64,000 nucleotides of DNA from an uncultured Opitutaceae bacterium (GCA_937958045.1 CALFXL010000005.1:124001-188000), one strand, 5' to 3'; counted from the stretch's first letter, positions 1-8,728 are shown. Made by a program: numbers and translations. Notes: a model not told the origin generated them from the letters alone.

Positions 1-1962
1 GAGCGCGAGCTGCATCTGATCGCGGATCTCCTGCAACGAGGGCCAGATGTCCTTGAGATAAACCGGGCCGTTTTTGCCCTGGCCGATCGGATCCTTGCTC
101 ATGTCGATGTCGACGCGACCCGCGAGCGCGAAGGCGACGACGAGCGGCGGCGACATGAGGAAGTTGGCCTTGATGTTTTGGTGGACGCGGGCCTCGAAGT
201 TGCGGTTACCCGAAAGCACGGAGGCGGCCACGAGATCGTTTTTCACGACGGCGTCCTCCACGGGGCCGGAGAGCGGGCCGGAGTTACCGATACAGGTCGT
301 GCAACCGTAACCGACGGTCTGGAAACCGAGTTGATCGAGATAAGTCTGCAGACCGGTCTTCGTGAGATAGTCCGTGACCACGCGCGAGCCGGGAGCGAGC
401 GACGACTTCACGACCGACGGCACGGACAGACCTTTTTCCACCGCCTTCTTCGCGAGCAAACCGGCGGCGAGCATGACGGACGGATTGGAGGTGTTGGTGC
501 AGCTCGTGATGGCCGCGATCAACACGCTGCCGTGGCCGATGGTCGCGGGTGGCGTGTTCAAATTGACCTGAAGAACGGTGTCGGGCGTCGGGCGGTTGTT
601 GGCCATTTCCAACTCCGTGGTCGGGTTGGTGTCCTGCGCCTTGGCCTGCGTCACCGACGGCGCTTCCTGGCTGCCGCCACCCGAGGTGAGCGCAACCTCC
701 TCGGTGCCCACATTCACGCGGCGCGAGAGGTCGGCGGCGTTTTTGCCGAAACCGTTTTCGGTGATCGGGCGCGAGAACGACGTGATGAACTCGTTCTTGA
801 GCTCCGGCAGGACGATGCGGTCTTGCGGACGCTTCGGGCCGGCGACGCTCGGCACGATCGTACCGAGATCGAGTTCGACGACCTGCGAATAATCGACCTC
901 GCCGAGCTTGGGCATGCCCCACAGACCCTGCGCCTTGTAATAAGCTTCGTAGGTTTCGACGAGTTTCTCGTCGCGGCCGGTGGCGCGCAGATAAGTCGAG
1001 CACTCGGCATCGATCGGGAAGAAGCCCATGGTCGCGCCGTATTCCGGCGCCATGTTGGCGATGGTCGCGCGGTCGACAACAGGCAGCGCCGCGGCGCCGG
1101 GACCGAAGAACTCGACGAACTTTCCGACGACCTTCGTCTTACGCATGAGCTGCGTGACGGTCAGCGCGAGGTCAGTCGCGGTGACGCCTTCGCGCAGAGC
1201 GCCGGTGAGGTGCACGCCGACAACATCGGGCGTGAGGAAATAAACCGGCTGACCGAGCATACCGGCTTCGGCTTCGATACCGCCGACGCCCCAGCCCACG
1301 ATGCCGATACCGTTGATCATCGTCGTGTGCGAATCGGTGCCGACGAGTGTATCCGGATAATAAATACCGTTGGCATCGCTGAGCACGCCCTTGGCGAGGT
1401 ATTCGAGATTCACCTGGTGAACGATACCGATGCCCGGAGGCACGACCTTGAACGTGTCGAATGCCTGCATGCCCCATTTGAGGAACTGGTAGCGCTCGCG
1501 ATTACGGGTGAACTCGAGCTCGAGATTCTTTTGGAGCGCTTCAGCGCTGCCCGCGAAGTCCACTTGCACCGAGTGGTCGACCACGAGATCGACGGGCACA
1601 AGCGGCTCGATGATCTTCGGATTCTTGCCGAGCTTGGTCACCGCCGAACGCATCGCCGCGAGGTCGACGAGGAGCGGCACGCCGGTGAAGTCCTGCAGAA
1701 CGATGCGCGCCACCACGAACGGGATTTCCTCCGTGCGCGCCGCGGTCGGAGCCCAGTTGGCCAACGCGCGCACCGCTTGCTCGGAAACGCGTTTGCCATC
1801 GCAGTTGCGCAGCAACGACTCGAGCACCAGACGGATCGAGACCGGCAGGCGCGAGATGTTGCCCAGCCCAGCCTTTTCGAGCGCGGGCAGCGAATAGAGT
1901 TGGTGCGTCGCGCCAGCGGCCGAGAACGACTGGAGCGTGTTGAATGGATTCGGAAGGCTCAT
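1..1962 (-). CDS. acnA: Aconitate hydratase A, 3' end cut by the window
   Basis: This is the TCA-cycle enzyme that interconverts citrate and isocitrate in the cytoplasm with a [4Fe-4S] cluster. The reading frame begins at the ATG at 1962-1960 (MSLPNPFN) and stays open to base 1, giving 654 codons. Bacterial AcnA proteins usually have about 890-930 residues, so the C-terminal swivel domain is missing here. Cluster ligands are visible: SCTNT (cysteine codon near 499-501) and GCTTCIG (codons near 301 and 292). The segment SPPLVVAFALAG followed by DPIGQ and VYLKDIWPS is typical of the AcnA/IRP1 subfamily rather than AcnB. It is followed upstream by a peroxiredoxin gene 63 bp away on the same strand, so the two could share a transcript. 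Confidence 0.96.
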   Translation of the reverse strand, partial: MSLPNPFNTLQSFSAAGATHQLYSLPALEKAGLGNISRLPVSIRLVLESLLRNCDGKRVSEQAVRALANWAPTAARTEEIPFVVARIVLQDFTGVPLLVDLAAMRSAVTKLGKNPKIIEPLVPVDLVVDHSVQVDFAGSAEALQKNLELEFTRNRERYQFLKWGMQAFDTFKVVPPGIGIVHQVNLEYLAKGVLSDANGIYYPDTLVGTDSHTTMINGIGIVGWGVGGIEAEAGMLGQPVYFLTPDVVGVHLTGALREGVTATDLALTVTQLMRKTKVVGKFVEFFGPGAAALPVVDRATIANMAPEYGATMGFFPIDAECSTYLRATGRDEKLVETYEAYYKAQGLWGMPKLGEVDYSQVVELDLGTIVPSVAGPKRPQDRIVLPELKNEFITSFSRPITENGFGKNAADLSRRVNVGTEEVALTSGGGSQEAPSVTQAKAQDTNPTTELEMANNRPTPDTVLQVNLNTPPATIGHGSVLIAAITSCTNTSNPSVMLAAGLLAKKAVEKGLSVPSVVKSSLAPGSRVVTDYLTKTGLQTYLDQLGFQTVGYGCTTCIGNSGPLSGPVEDAVVKNDLVAASVLSGNRNFEARVHQNIKANFLMSPPLVVAFALAGRVDIDMSKDPIGQGKNGPVYLKDIWPSLQEIRDQMQLAL

Positions 1963-2025
1963 CGGGAAAAGGGAGGAAATTATGAGAACAACGGCAGGCG
2001 TGCGAGCCGCCAAAGCGGATGATGA

Positions 2026-2499
2026 TTACTGCGCGAGCGCGGCTTGGATCGCTGCGAAGTTGGGGAGATCCTTCGGCGTCGGGGTTTGCTCGGCGTATTT
2101 CACGATGCCATCTTTACCGATGACAAACGCGGCGCGCGCGGAGGTGTCGCCGATGCCGGCCAAGCCGGGGAAAAGCACGTCGTAGGCTTTGGTCACCTCG
2201 CGGTTGAGATCGCTCACGATCGTGAGCTTGATGCCATTGGCCTTCGCCCACGCTTCCTGCGCAAACGGGCTGTCCACGCTGATCGCGATGACGTCGGCGC
2301 CGAGTTTTTCATACGCGCCGAGACCCGCGGTCGTGTCGCACATCTCCTGCGTGCACACGCCGGTGAACGCCAACGGGAAAAAGAGCAGCACAGTCTGCTT
2401 CCTGCCGAAATTATCGCTCAACCTGACATCCTTGAGGCCGTCCTCGGCCTTCGACTTGAGAGTGAAATCAGGAGCTTTGGAACCAACGGCAATAGGCAT
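2026..2499 (-). CDS. Peroxiredoxin (AhpC/TSA-type thiol peroxidase)
   Basis: A 157-residue thiol peroxidase that reduces hydrogen peroxide or organic peroxides through a reactive cysteine. The start MPIAVGSKAPDFTL is the normal N-terminus for the fold. The peroxidatic motif reads PLAFTGVCTQEMC, with Cys49 as nucleophile and Cys53 close by; the conserved Pro-x-x-x-Thr/Cys geometry is present. Length fits the small AhpE/Prx5-like groups, and no second distant resolving cysteine is visible, so the electron donor is unclear. It lies just upstream of aconitase, an oxidant-sensitive Fe-S enzyme, which makes a joint stress role plausible but unproven. It is divergent from tyrS. Confidence 0.9.
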   Translation of the reverse strand: MPIAVGSKAPDFTLKSKAEDGLKDVRLSDNFGRKQTVLLFFPLAFTGVCTQEMCDTTAGLGAYEKLGADVIAISVDSPFAQEAWAKANGIKLTIVSDLNREVTKAYDVLFPGLAGIGDTSARAAFVIGKDGIVKYAEQTPTPKDLPNFAAIQAALAQ

Positions 2500-2504
2500 G
2501 GTGA

Positions 2505-2628
2505 AAGAATCGGTATTAATGAAATGAATGTCCGCGCATCACCGGGACACGCCGGACAGACCCTGAGAGATAGATAACCGTGGACAGTTTAGACAAACTG
2601 AATTTCCCGCTAGAAGAATCGGTTTTAA
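2505..2628. repeat. Imperfect direct repeat and a 16-bp palindrome between peroxiredoxin and tyrS
   Basis: The 272-bp divergent region 2500-2771 holds a 15-bp direct repeat, AAGAATCGGTATTAA at 2505-2519 and AAGAATCGGTTTTAA at 2614-2628 (14 of 15 identical), and a perfect inverted repeat CAGTTTAGACAAACTG at 2585-2600. These could be operator sites for either flanking gene. No clear promoter or T-box element is visible, so function is unknown. Confidence 0.4.
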
Positions 2629-2771
2629 CCCCTCAGGACCATTCATTAATTCAACTCACGTCGGCAGCGCGGCTTCTTTGTCGCCATCGACGACCTCGCG
2701 CAACATTCCCGCGGGCCGCTCCGCTTTTCGCTCTTTCCCTCACCTGCCTCAGGCGTTTTGTTGGCCGTTCC

Positions 2772-4055
2772 ATGAATCTCCTCGAAGACCTGAAATGGCG
2801 CGGCCTGGTGGCCGATTGCACCGACGAAAGCGCGCTCGCCGAGCGTCTCGCGAAGGGCCCGCTCACGGTCTATTGCGGCTTCGATCCCACCGGTGACTCG
2901 CTGCACGTCGGCCACTTGATGGGCCAGATCACGCTCCGTCGTTTTCAGCTCGCGGGCCATCACGTGCTCGCGCTCGCCGGCGGCGCCACCGGCATGATCG
3001 GCGATCCCTCCGGCAAATCCGCCGAGCGCAATCTCCTCACGCCCGAGGTGCTCGCGCACAATGTCCAGTGCATCACGCGCCAGCTTTCGCGCCTGCTCGA
3101 TTTCGAATCGCCCACCAATCCCGCGCGCATCGTCAACAACGCCGACTGGACCGCCAACATCAGCTACCTGGAATTCCTCCGCGATGTGGGAAAATATTTT
3201 TCCCTGAACGTGATGATGGCCAAGGACAGCGTGCGCTCCCGCATGGAAGGCGACGCGGGCATCAGCTACACCGAGTTCAGTTATCAGCTGTTGCAGGCGC
3301 ACGATTTCTACCACCTGCATTCAAATCCTGAATACAAGTGCGAGCTCCAGATCGGCGGTTCCGACCAGTGGGGCAACATCACCGCCGGCACCGATCTCAT
3401 CCGCAAAAAGCTCAAGACCGCCGCGTGGGGCCTCACCTTCCCGCTCATCACCAAGAGCGATGGCACCAAGTTCGGCAAAACCGAAGGCGGCGCCGTGTGG
3501 CTCGATCCGCAAAAGACGAGCCCGTACAAGTTCTACCAATTCTTCGTGAACACCGAGGACGTGATGGTCGTCCCGTATCTCAAGAAATTCACACTGCTCT
3601 CGCGCGAAGAAATCGAAGCTCTCGAAGCGAAACACACCGCCAATCCCGGCGCGCGTGAAGCGCACAAAGCGCTCGCCCGCGAGGTCACGCGTCTCGTCCA
3701 CGGCCAGGCCGCCCTCGATGCCGCGCTCAAAGCGAGCGAGATTCTGTTCGGCGCCGAAATCGGCGACACGTCCGAAGAAACCTTTAACGATGTCGTCGGC
3801 GAAGTGCCGACCAAGTCGATCAAACGCGCACGCATCGAAGGCGCCGGCGCTCCGCTCGTCGAGCTGCTCGTTCACAGCGGGCTTTCGCCTTCCAAGGGAC
3901 AAGCGCGCAAGGACATCGAAGGCGGCGGCATTTACGTGAACAACGTGAAATCGCCCGACATCGCCCGCGCCATCACCACGGCCGATCTGCTCTTCGGTAA
4001 ACACCTGCTGCTGCGCAAAGGCAAACGCAGCTACGCGGTGCTCACCGTCGCCTGA
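2772..4055 (+). CDS. tyrS: Tyrosyl-tRNA synthetase
   Basis: A 427-residue class I aminoacyl-tRNA synthetase that charges tRNA-Tyr. The HIGH-type signature is GDSLHVGHL (HVGH at residues 45-48), the tyrosine pocket is seen in the Y-x-x-L-Q-A-x-D pattern (YQLLQAHDF), QIGGSDQWGNI is the family hallmark, and the KMSKS-equivalent is KFGKTEGG. A C-terminal S4 RNA-binding domain follows (GLSPSKGQARKDIEGGGIYVN). The frame is open back to a GTG at 2580, but that extra segment does not resemble TyrRS, and the ATG at 2772 gives the normal MNLLEDLKWRG start. The 3' end converges on the Fur-family gene. Confidence 0.97.
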   Translation: MNLLEDLKWRGLVADCTDESALAERLAKGPLTVYCGFDPTGDSLHVGHLMGQITLRRFQLAGHHVLALAGGATGMIGDPSGKSAERNLLTPEVLAHNVQCITRQLSRLLDFESPTNPARIVNNADWTANISYLEFLRDVGKYFSLNVMMAKDSVRSRMEGDAGISYTEFSYQLLQAHDFYHLHSNPEYKCELQIGGSDQWGNITAGTDLIRKKLKTAAWGLTFPLITKSDGTKFGKTEGGAVWLDPQKTSPYKFYQFFVNTEDVMVVPYLKKFTLLSREEIEALEAKHTANPGAREAHKALAREVTRLVHGQAALDAALKASEILFGAEIGDTSEETFNDVVGEVPTKSIKRARIEGAGAPLVELLVHSGLSPSKGQARKDIEGGGIYVNNVKSPDIARAITTADLLFGKHLLLRKGKRSYAVLTVA

Positions 4056-4097
4056 TCAACGAAACGCCCGGTCTTTCGGCGCCGCACCGCGTGTAGT

Positions 4098-4121
4098 GGC
4101 GCCGTGGATACAAACGGCGCC
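4098..4121. terminator. Hairpin between convergent tyrS and fur-like gene
   Basis: Perfect 8-bp inverted repeat GGCGCCGT / ACGGCGCC with an 8-base loop, placed directly after the stop codon of the Fur-like gene and 43 bases after tyrS. It has no long T-tract on either strand, so it is only a weak candidate for a bidirectional terminator. Confidence 0.4.
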
Positions 4122-4610
4122 TCATGGTTTGCGTTTCCGACGTTCGCACACGCCGGACCGACGCAGTTCTTCGCACGAGGCTTCGATGCGCAGGGTCATT
4201 TTTTTCGGAATGAAGCCCTGCTGTTTCGCCAAAAAACCTTCGCGCAGCGGCAAGCATTCGTCGGCCAGCGGCACGACCTGCTCGCAATCCGTGCAGATGA
4301 TGTGTGTCATGCCTCCGCCCGGCGCGCTCGCCAGCGTGTAGCAGCGATGTTCACGCGCTCCCGGCGCTTCGCGCAACAGCCCCGACTCCACCAAACTCGC
4401 CAACGTGCGATAAACGGACGCGTACGAAATCAGCCGGTCCACTTTGCGCGCCTTCGCGAGCAATTCTTCCGCCGTAAATGGATCCGCCTCGGCGGCGATC
4501 ACGCGGCAAAGCACATCGCGCACTTGTGTGCGCCGACTTCCCTGACTCGCCCAGTAGTTTTGCGCAGCGGCGCAAAACGTCTCGATCTGCTCAGGGGTAC
4601 GCTCGGCCAT
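4122..4610 (-). CDS. Fur-family metal-dependent transcriptional regulator
   Basis: A 162-residue DNA-binding repressor of the Fur/Zur/PerR family. The N-terminal winged helix is recognisable (ADPFTAEELLAKAR, then SYASVYRTLASLVESGLL), followed by the dimerisation/metal domain with HRCYTL, THIICTDCEQVV (Cys106 and Cys109) and a second cysteine pair, Cys146 and Cys155. The spacing of that second pair (eight residues between) is wider than the usual CxxC or CxxxxC. Which metal it senses cannot be read from sequence. The start MAERTPEQIE at 4610 is chosen because it lies 8 bases after the stop of the upstream gene; a longer frame to 4838 would overlap that gene. It may control the iron-uptake block nearby. 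Confidence 0.88.
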   Translation of the reverse strand: MAERTPEQIETFCAAAQNYWASQGSRRTQVRDVLCRVIAAEADPFTAEELLAKARKVDRLISYASVYRTLASLVESGLLREAPGAREHRCYTLASAPGGGMTHIICTDCEQVVPLADECLPLREGFLAKQQGFIPKKMTLRIEASCEELRRSGVCERRKRKP

Positions 4611-4618
4611 GTCCGGGC

Positions 4619-5017
4619 TCAGGCGGCCGCGCCTGCTGGTTCGCGATAACGAAAACCGATATTGATGCGGCTCGTCTGATAAGCGCGGTTGTCGCGAAAC
4701 TCTTCCATCACGCGATGGCAGTAGCTTTCCAGATCGGAGGCTTCCTCCAAACGCAGCGGCAAGGTTTCCAACAAACGCGCTTCTTCGTCGTGCGCCACGA
4801 TCTCGATATGATCTTCGAGCCAGGTTCGCAGCGGACATAGACGCGAGATCGCCGATTCCGCCGAATTCTCATGCAGCGCAAAATAGCAGCGCACGCAGCG
4901 ACCGGGTTTGGTTTTGGTCTGCACGCACTCGTGCAAATCCAGCAAAGTGTCCGCCTGCCGTTTAAAAGGCTGGGCCAGCGTCGCAAGTACCGGTGCAAAC
5001 TGAACGCTCAAAGACAT
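4619..5017 (-). CDS. Hypothetical cysteine-containing protein upstream of the Fur-like gene
   Basis: A 132-residue soluble protein that I do not recognise. The start MSLSVQFAPVL at 5017 is preferred to the longer frame to 5140, which would run through a strong terminator hairpin. Five cysteines are grouped in the middle (DLHEC, GRCVRC, SRLC, ESYC), suggesting a structural metal site. There is no signal peptide or membrane segment. It ends 8 bases before the Fur-family start, so the two are very likely one operon. A role in metal sensing or in modulating the regulator is an inference from position only. Confidence 0.7.
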   Translation of the reverse strand: MSLSVQFAPVLATLAQPFKRQADTLLDLHECVQTKTKPGRCVRCYFALHENSAESAISRLCPLRTWLEDHIEIVAHDEEARLLETLPLRLEEASDLESYCHRVMEEFRDNRAYQTSRINIGFRYREPAGAAA

Positions 5018-5069
5018 GTCCGGGAGATTGCTGATGCTGAGACTCAGACTCAACAACTTTCCAAACAAA

Positions 5070-5095
5070 AGACGGAAGCGGTTATGCTTCCGTCT
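5070..5095 (-). terminator. Rho-independent terminator after the small Cys-rich gene
   Basis: Perfect 10-bp stem AGACGGAAGC / GCTTCCGTCT with a 6-base loop. Read on the minus strand it is followed by TTTTGTTTGG. It lies 22 bases past the stop of the 65-residue protein and separates it from the next leftward unit. Confidence 0.85.
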
Positions 5096-5117
5096 CTTTG
5101 ATGCGCCGATGACGCGC

Positions 5118-5315
5118 TTATTTCTTGGCCGAGTAGTCACCGCACCAATCCTGGGCCTGCGTAGCCGGGAAACGGGACTCGAATTTTACGTCACTATCCA
5201 CTGTAAACGCAATGGTTTGCGGAGCATGACGGCGGCATTCGCCCTCTTTGGACGAGGTGGCTTTCCAATAAGTGCAGGATTCGCAAGCGACGGCGCGGGT
5301 GATGATAGTAGACAT
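5118..5315 (-). CDS. Small Cys-rich protein (65 aa)
   Basis: A 65-residue soluble protein starting MSTIITRAVACESC. It carries a CxxC (ACESCTYW), a GECRRHAP motif, a conserved-looking FPATQAQDWCG segment and ends GDYSAKK. Four cysteines in this order recall short bacterial proteins with C-x2-C ... ECRR ... DWCG architecture, which I know only as uncharacterised and which may bind a metal or Fe-S cluster. The ATG at 5315 is chosen over an in-frame ATG at 5366 because the upstream extension has no similarity of style. It has its own terminator and is likely monocistronic. Confidence 0.78.
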   Translation of the reverse strand: MSTIITRAVACESCTYWKATSSKEGECRRHAPQTIAFTVDSDVKFESRFPATQAQDWCGDYSAKK

Positions 5316-5451
5316 ATTTAAGTTGGGTTGATGCCCCACTAATCGCCCATCGCGGCGGCTTTTCAACCGGTAAGCCCACCTAACTCGTTCTTGTGGCTGA
5401 AATTCAGTCGCAATAACCGCCCACAGCTTTCAGCGAGCGGTCGCTTCGCGG

Positions 5452-6765
5452 TTACGTATTTCCCTGCGTCTTCACACTGTCGTCGGCTGGCTTCGTGGAA
5501 CCTGTTCCGAGATTGAGCCCCGTGATGATGCGTGCGCCGCGCTGCCAAGTGAAATAGGCCCAAGTCCACTGAAGAAAAACGAGGATGCGGTTCCGCAGGC
5601 CCACCAGGAAAAATAAATGCACCGTGAGCCACGCGGCCCACGCGAACCAGCCGTTCCAACGCAGCTTCCCGACCTGCGCCACCGCTGTGCTGCGCCCGAT
5701 TGTGGCCATGCTGCCTTTGTCGCGATACGTGAACGGCATCCGTTGTTTCCCATTCAGATCGCCCAAAATCTGCCGCGCCACATGCCGGCCCATTTGCATC
5801 GCCGCCGGCGCAACTCCCGGCACGCGTACACCCTTCGGATCCGTCAGCGCGACCAAATCGCCCGCCACGAACACTTCCGGCAAACCTGGCACGCTGAGAT
5901 CGGGCGCGACTTGCACGCGTCCCCCGCGATCGAAAGTCGCTCCCTGCAAAGTCCGCACTACCGGGCTGCCTTCCACGCCTGCCGCCCACAAGATAACCGA
6001 CGCTTCGATCCGCAGATCGCCCGCCTGCACAAAGCCCTCGCCCACCGCGGTGACCGGTGCGCTCACGTGCACCGTCACGCCCATGCGTTCGAGTTTGCGT
6101 TTCGTGTAGTCGGATTGCTCCGGCGAAAACATTGGCAACAAGCGCGGGCCCGCTTCGACCAGATGCACATTGGCCCGACTCGGATCGATGTGACGAAAAT
6201 CGCCCGCGAGCGCACGTTGCGCCAACTCCGCTAACGCGCCCGCCGTTTCAACGCCCGTCGGCCCGCCACCGACCACCACAAAACTCAACAGCCGCGCTCG
6301 CTCCGCAGTGTCCTTGGCCGTTTCCGCGCGCTCAAACGCCAGCAGCATCCGCCGCCGCAGCGCCGTCGCTTCATCGAGCGTTTTCAGACCCGGCGCAAAG
6401 GCCTCCCATTCGCGATGCCCGAAATACCCCGTGCGCGCACCGAGCGCCACGACGAGGTAATCGTAACTCAAAAACTGCTCTCCCAACTGTACGCGTTTCG
6501 CCGCCGCGTCGATGCCGGTGACCTCCGCCATCAACGTCGTGACGTTGCGCTGATCTGACAAGATGTGCCGCAGCGGTTGCGCGATATCCGGCGCCGCCAG
6601 ACCCGCCGTCGCCACCTGATAAAGCAACGGCTGGAAGAGATGGTGATTTTGCCGATCGACGAGCGTCACGCGCACACGCGGGTCGTGGAGTTTCGAACAC
6701 ACGGCCAATCCGGCAAATCCGCCGCCGAGCACCACCACATGTTTGGGAGCATCAGTCATAGTCAT
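5452..6765 (-). CDS. ndh: Type II NADH dehydrogenase (NDH-2)
   Basis: A 437-residue flavoprotein that oxidises NADH and reduces quinone at the inner membrane without pumping protons. The FAD-binding Rossmann motif is VVVLGGGFAGL near residue 12, the NADH-binding motif is VVVGGGPTGVE near the middle, and AGDLVAL with APAAMQMG marks the C-terminal FAD contact. A hydrophobic C-terminal stretch (WFAWAAWLTVHLFFL, then ILVFLQWTWAY) is the usual membrane anchor. The start is MTMTDAPKH at 6765, or the second ATG at 6759. It lies 56 bases after DUF3325 of the iron block and could be its last gene; it fits functionally with the oxidase cluster further right. Confidence 0.94.
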   Translation of the reverse strand: MTMTDAPKHVVVLGGGFAGLAVCSKLHDPRVRVTLVDRQNHHLFQPLLYQVATAGLAAPDIAQPLRHILSDQRNVTTLMAEVTGIDAAAKRVQLGEQFLSYDYLVVALGARTGYFGHREWEAFAPGLKTLDEATALRRRMLLAFERAETAKDTAERARLLSFVVVGGGPTGVETAGALAELAQRALAGDFRHIDPSRANVHLVEAGPRLLPMFSPEQSDYTKRKLERMGVTVHVSAPVTAVGEGFVQAGDLRIEASVILWAAGVEGSPVVRTLQGATFDRGGRVQVAPDLSVPGLPEVFVAGDLVALTDPKGVRVPGVAPAAMQMGRHVARQILGDLNGKQRMPFTYRDKGSMATIGRSTAVAQVGKLRWNGWFAWAAWLTVHLFFLVGLRNRILVFLQWTWAYFTWQRGARIITGLNLGTGSTKPADDSVKTQGNT

Positions 6766-6821
6766 GAAATTGTCTCCATCGTAGCAGTCACCTCGGCGCG
6801 CGCGAGCGACCGGCGATGATT

Positions 6822-7157
6822 TTAGCTGAGCACCAACAGCATCCACACGGCTGCGCCGACAACGCTCGCGATCGACAAGCCGGGCAACCAACGCGGGCGA
6901 TACGTGAGCAACAGCGTCACCGCCAGTCCACCCACCGACCACGAGGAAAACCACACCAGCGCGCCCATGGACCAACCGTATGCGCGCACCGCGAGCGCAA
7001 ACGCGCCACTCAACAAAACGAGGCCGCCTATCGTCATCGAGAGTCGCGAGCATCGGCGTTGCACGTGCGGTTCCAACGCGGCTCGTCGATGCGGAGCCAT
7101 TCTCAACGCGAGCGCGGCCATGCCCGCAAACGCCATCAACCCCGTCAGCGCGCTCAT
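6822..7157 (-). CDS. DUF3325 membrane protein of a siderophore-uptake operon
   Basis: A 111-residue protein made almost entirely of membrane segments: MSALTGLMAFAGMAALAL, then a segment after RLSMTIGGLVLL, then WFSSWSVGGLAVTLLL and a final one ending AAVWMLLVLS. Size and hydrophobic pattern match the DUF3325 proteins that close TonB-receptor/PepSY operons. Its ATG overlaps the stop of the PepSY gene by 4 bases (ATGA), which indicates translational coupling. Function is unknown; a supporting role in iron handling after uptake is inferred from the conserved gene order. Confidence 0.8.
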   Translation of the reverse strand: MSALTGLMAFAGMAALALRMAPHRRAALEPHVQRRCSRLSMTIGGLVLLSGAFALAVRAYGWSMGALVWFSSWSVGGLAVTLLLTYRPRWLPGLSIASVVGAAVWMLLVLS

Positions 7158-8728
7158 ACGCTCGCGCCTCCTTCCGCAGAGACAGGCGTCATTCGCGGCT
7201 GAGCGTGTGTCGCGATCTGCATGCGTCGTCCGAGTTTTTTCGCTGCGACACCCAACGCCGCGCTCGTGAACAGCATGGTCGCGTGAAAACCCAAATAACT
7301 CGCGTCGCCTCGTCGCAACGCCTCGCCGAGAAACGGACCGCTCGCTGCATCCACGATCGGCAGCGCGCCATACAGCAGTGCGCCCGCCCAAAGTTGTTCA
7401 CGCCACGCACGCGCCACCGAGCGCACCAGCGGATGCACCAGCATCACCGCCCACACGACCAAGAACACACGCACTTCGTCGTCGCTCCGCGTCTCCCCTT
7501 CGACCGGCAGCAGACGGTTCGCCCAAAACAGCGCCGCGATCGCCACCGGCAATCCCGCGATGGTCGCGATGTTCAAACGCTCCACCAATCCCTGACCAAA
7601 ACCCCGCCGCCCAGCCTTCGCATATTTCGGACGTCGTTTGATCGTCCACATCACCAATCCCGTCGCAATCAATGCACACCCCATCAGGCCCATCGCAAAC
7701 AACATCCAGCGCAGGACCGGTCCTGCGAAACGCGCGAGGTGCAAGCCATACAACGCGCCGTGCACCGCCGTCGCTGCTCCCGCGGTGGCATTTTCGTCGG
7801 ATAACAAAGCGCCACTCACGCCGTCGAAACGCAGTTGTTCGCGCGCGGTGATCGAGATGTGCGACGACTCCGCACGCGTAAACGTCACGGTCATGTTCTC
7901 CGTCCCGCGTCCGGTGACTTCGATGCGTTTCAGCGTCGGATGCTCCAGCCCCCAGCGCCGCGCGACTTCGTCGAGCATGGGGCCCACGGGCGCGGGTGTG
8001 ACCCAGTTTTTATCCGCGGCTTTCGCTGCGTTCGCCTTCGCTTCGTTGCGTGCAACGTTCGCCGGCGAATCGCTCAACACCTGGCGGGCCCATGGCATGT
8101 ACATCGCCATAAAAATCACCAACGCCGAATAACTGATCAGAAAATAAAACGGCAGCGCCAGCACCCCGCTCACGTTGTGAAAATCGAGAAACGAGCGCAG
8201 CGGCGGACGCTCGGGACGGAACGTGAAGAACTCTTTGAAAAACGGGCGATGCGCGATTACGCCCGTGATCAACGCGACCAGCATGAACATCGCCGCGACG
8301 CCGGCGAGATAACGTCCCCACGGATGCGGCAACTGAAGTTGAAAATGGAACCGATAAAAAAACTCTCCGCCGCGCGTCTCGCGTGCCTTCACCTCATCGC
8401 CGGTGAGCGGATCGAGCGTCGCGTTCGAAAACCGTTTTCCGCCATCGCCCGGCTGCCAAAATGCTGTCGTCGCGGTCACCCGATCGTCGGGCAGCGTGAT
8501 GAACCAACGTGTCGATTGCGGCGCACGCGCTTCCAGTCCTTTCCACGCGGACGCAGCTGCGTCGAGTGGAGTACCGCCGCGACGCAGCTCAGGCTGCATC
8601 CACCGCGTGATCTCCGCTTTGAAATACGTCGCCGTGCCCGTGACAAAAATCGCGAACAACACCCACCCGAGCAGAAGCCCGGTCCAGGTGTGCAGCCACG
8701 TCATCGATAAACGAAACGTTTTCTTCAT
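7154..8728 (-). CDS. PepSY-associated TM protein, siderophore-linked iron reductase type
   Basis: A 524-residue inner-membrane protein of the PepSY_TM family, several of which (FoxB, PiuB and relatives) are thought to help release iron from siderophores. The start MKKTFRLSMTWLHTW at 8728 opens with the typical first helix WTGLLLGWVLFAIFVTGT. Large periplasmic segments alternate with helices near residues 185-205, 235-255, 370-395, 425-445 and towards the C-terminus. Histidines suited to heme or metal binding occur in the helices (LHTW, LDFHN, VHGALYGLHLA). The gene is 10 bases downstream of DUF3649 and overlaps DUF3325 by 4 bases, giving the well-known order receptor, DUF3649, PepSY, DUF3325. 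Confidence 0.88.
   Translation of the reverse strand: MKKTFRLSMTWLHTWTGLLLGWVLFAIFVTGTATYFKAEITRWMQPELRRGGTPLDAAASAWKGLEARAPQSTRWFITLPDDRVTATTAFWQPGDGGKRFSNATLDPLTGDEVKARETRGGEFFYRFHFQLQLPHPWGRYLAGVAAMFMLVALITGVIAHRPFFKEFFTFRPERPPLRSFLDFHNVSGVLALPFYFLISYSALVIFMAMYMPWARQVLSDSPANVARNEAKANAAKAADKNWVTPAPVGPMLDEVARRWGLEHPTLKRIEVTGRGTENMTVTFTRAESSHISITAREQLRFDGVSGALLSDENATAGAATAVHGALYGLHLARFAGPVLRWMLFAMGLMGCALIATGLVMWTIKRRPKYAKAGRRGFGQGLVERLNIATIAGLPVAIAALFWANRLLPVEGETRSDDEVRVFLVVWAVMLVHPLVRSVARAWREQLWAGALLYGALPIVDAASGPFLGEALRRGDASYLGFHATMLFTSAALGVAAKKLGRRMQIATHAQPRMTPVSAEGGASV

Noticed and set aside
178..2022. 614-residue frame on the plus strand
   Set aside because: It is the antisense of aconitase, Arg/His-rich with no family motif; the minus-strand frame has all aconitase hallmarks.
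2580..2771. Upstream extension of tyrS from a GTG
   Set aside because: The extra 64 residues are unlike TyrRS; ATG 2772 matches the family start. A T-box leader was also considered, but no T-box core or specifier structure is visible.
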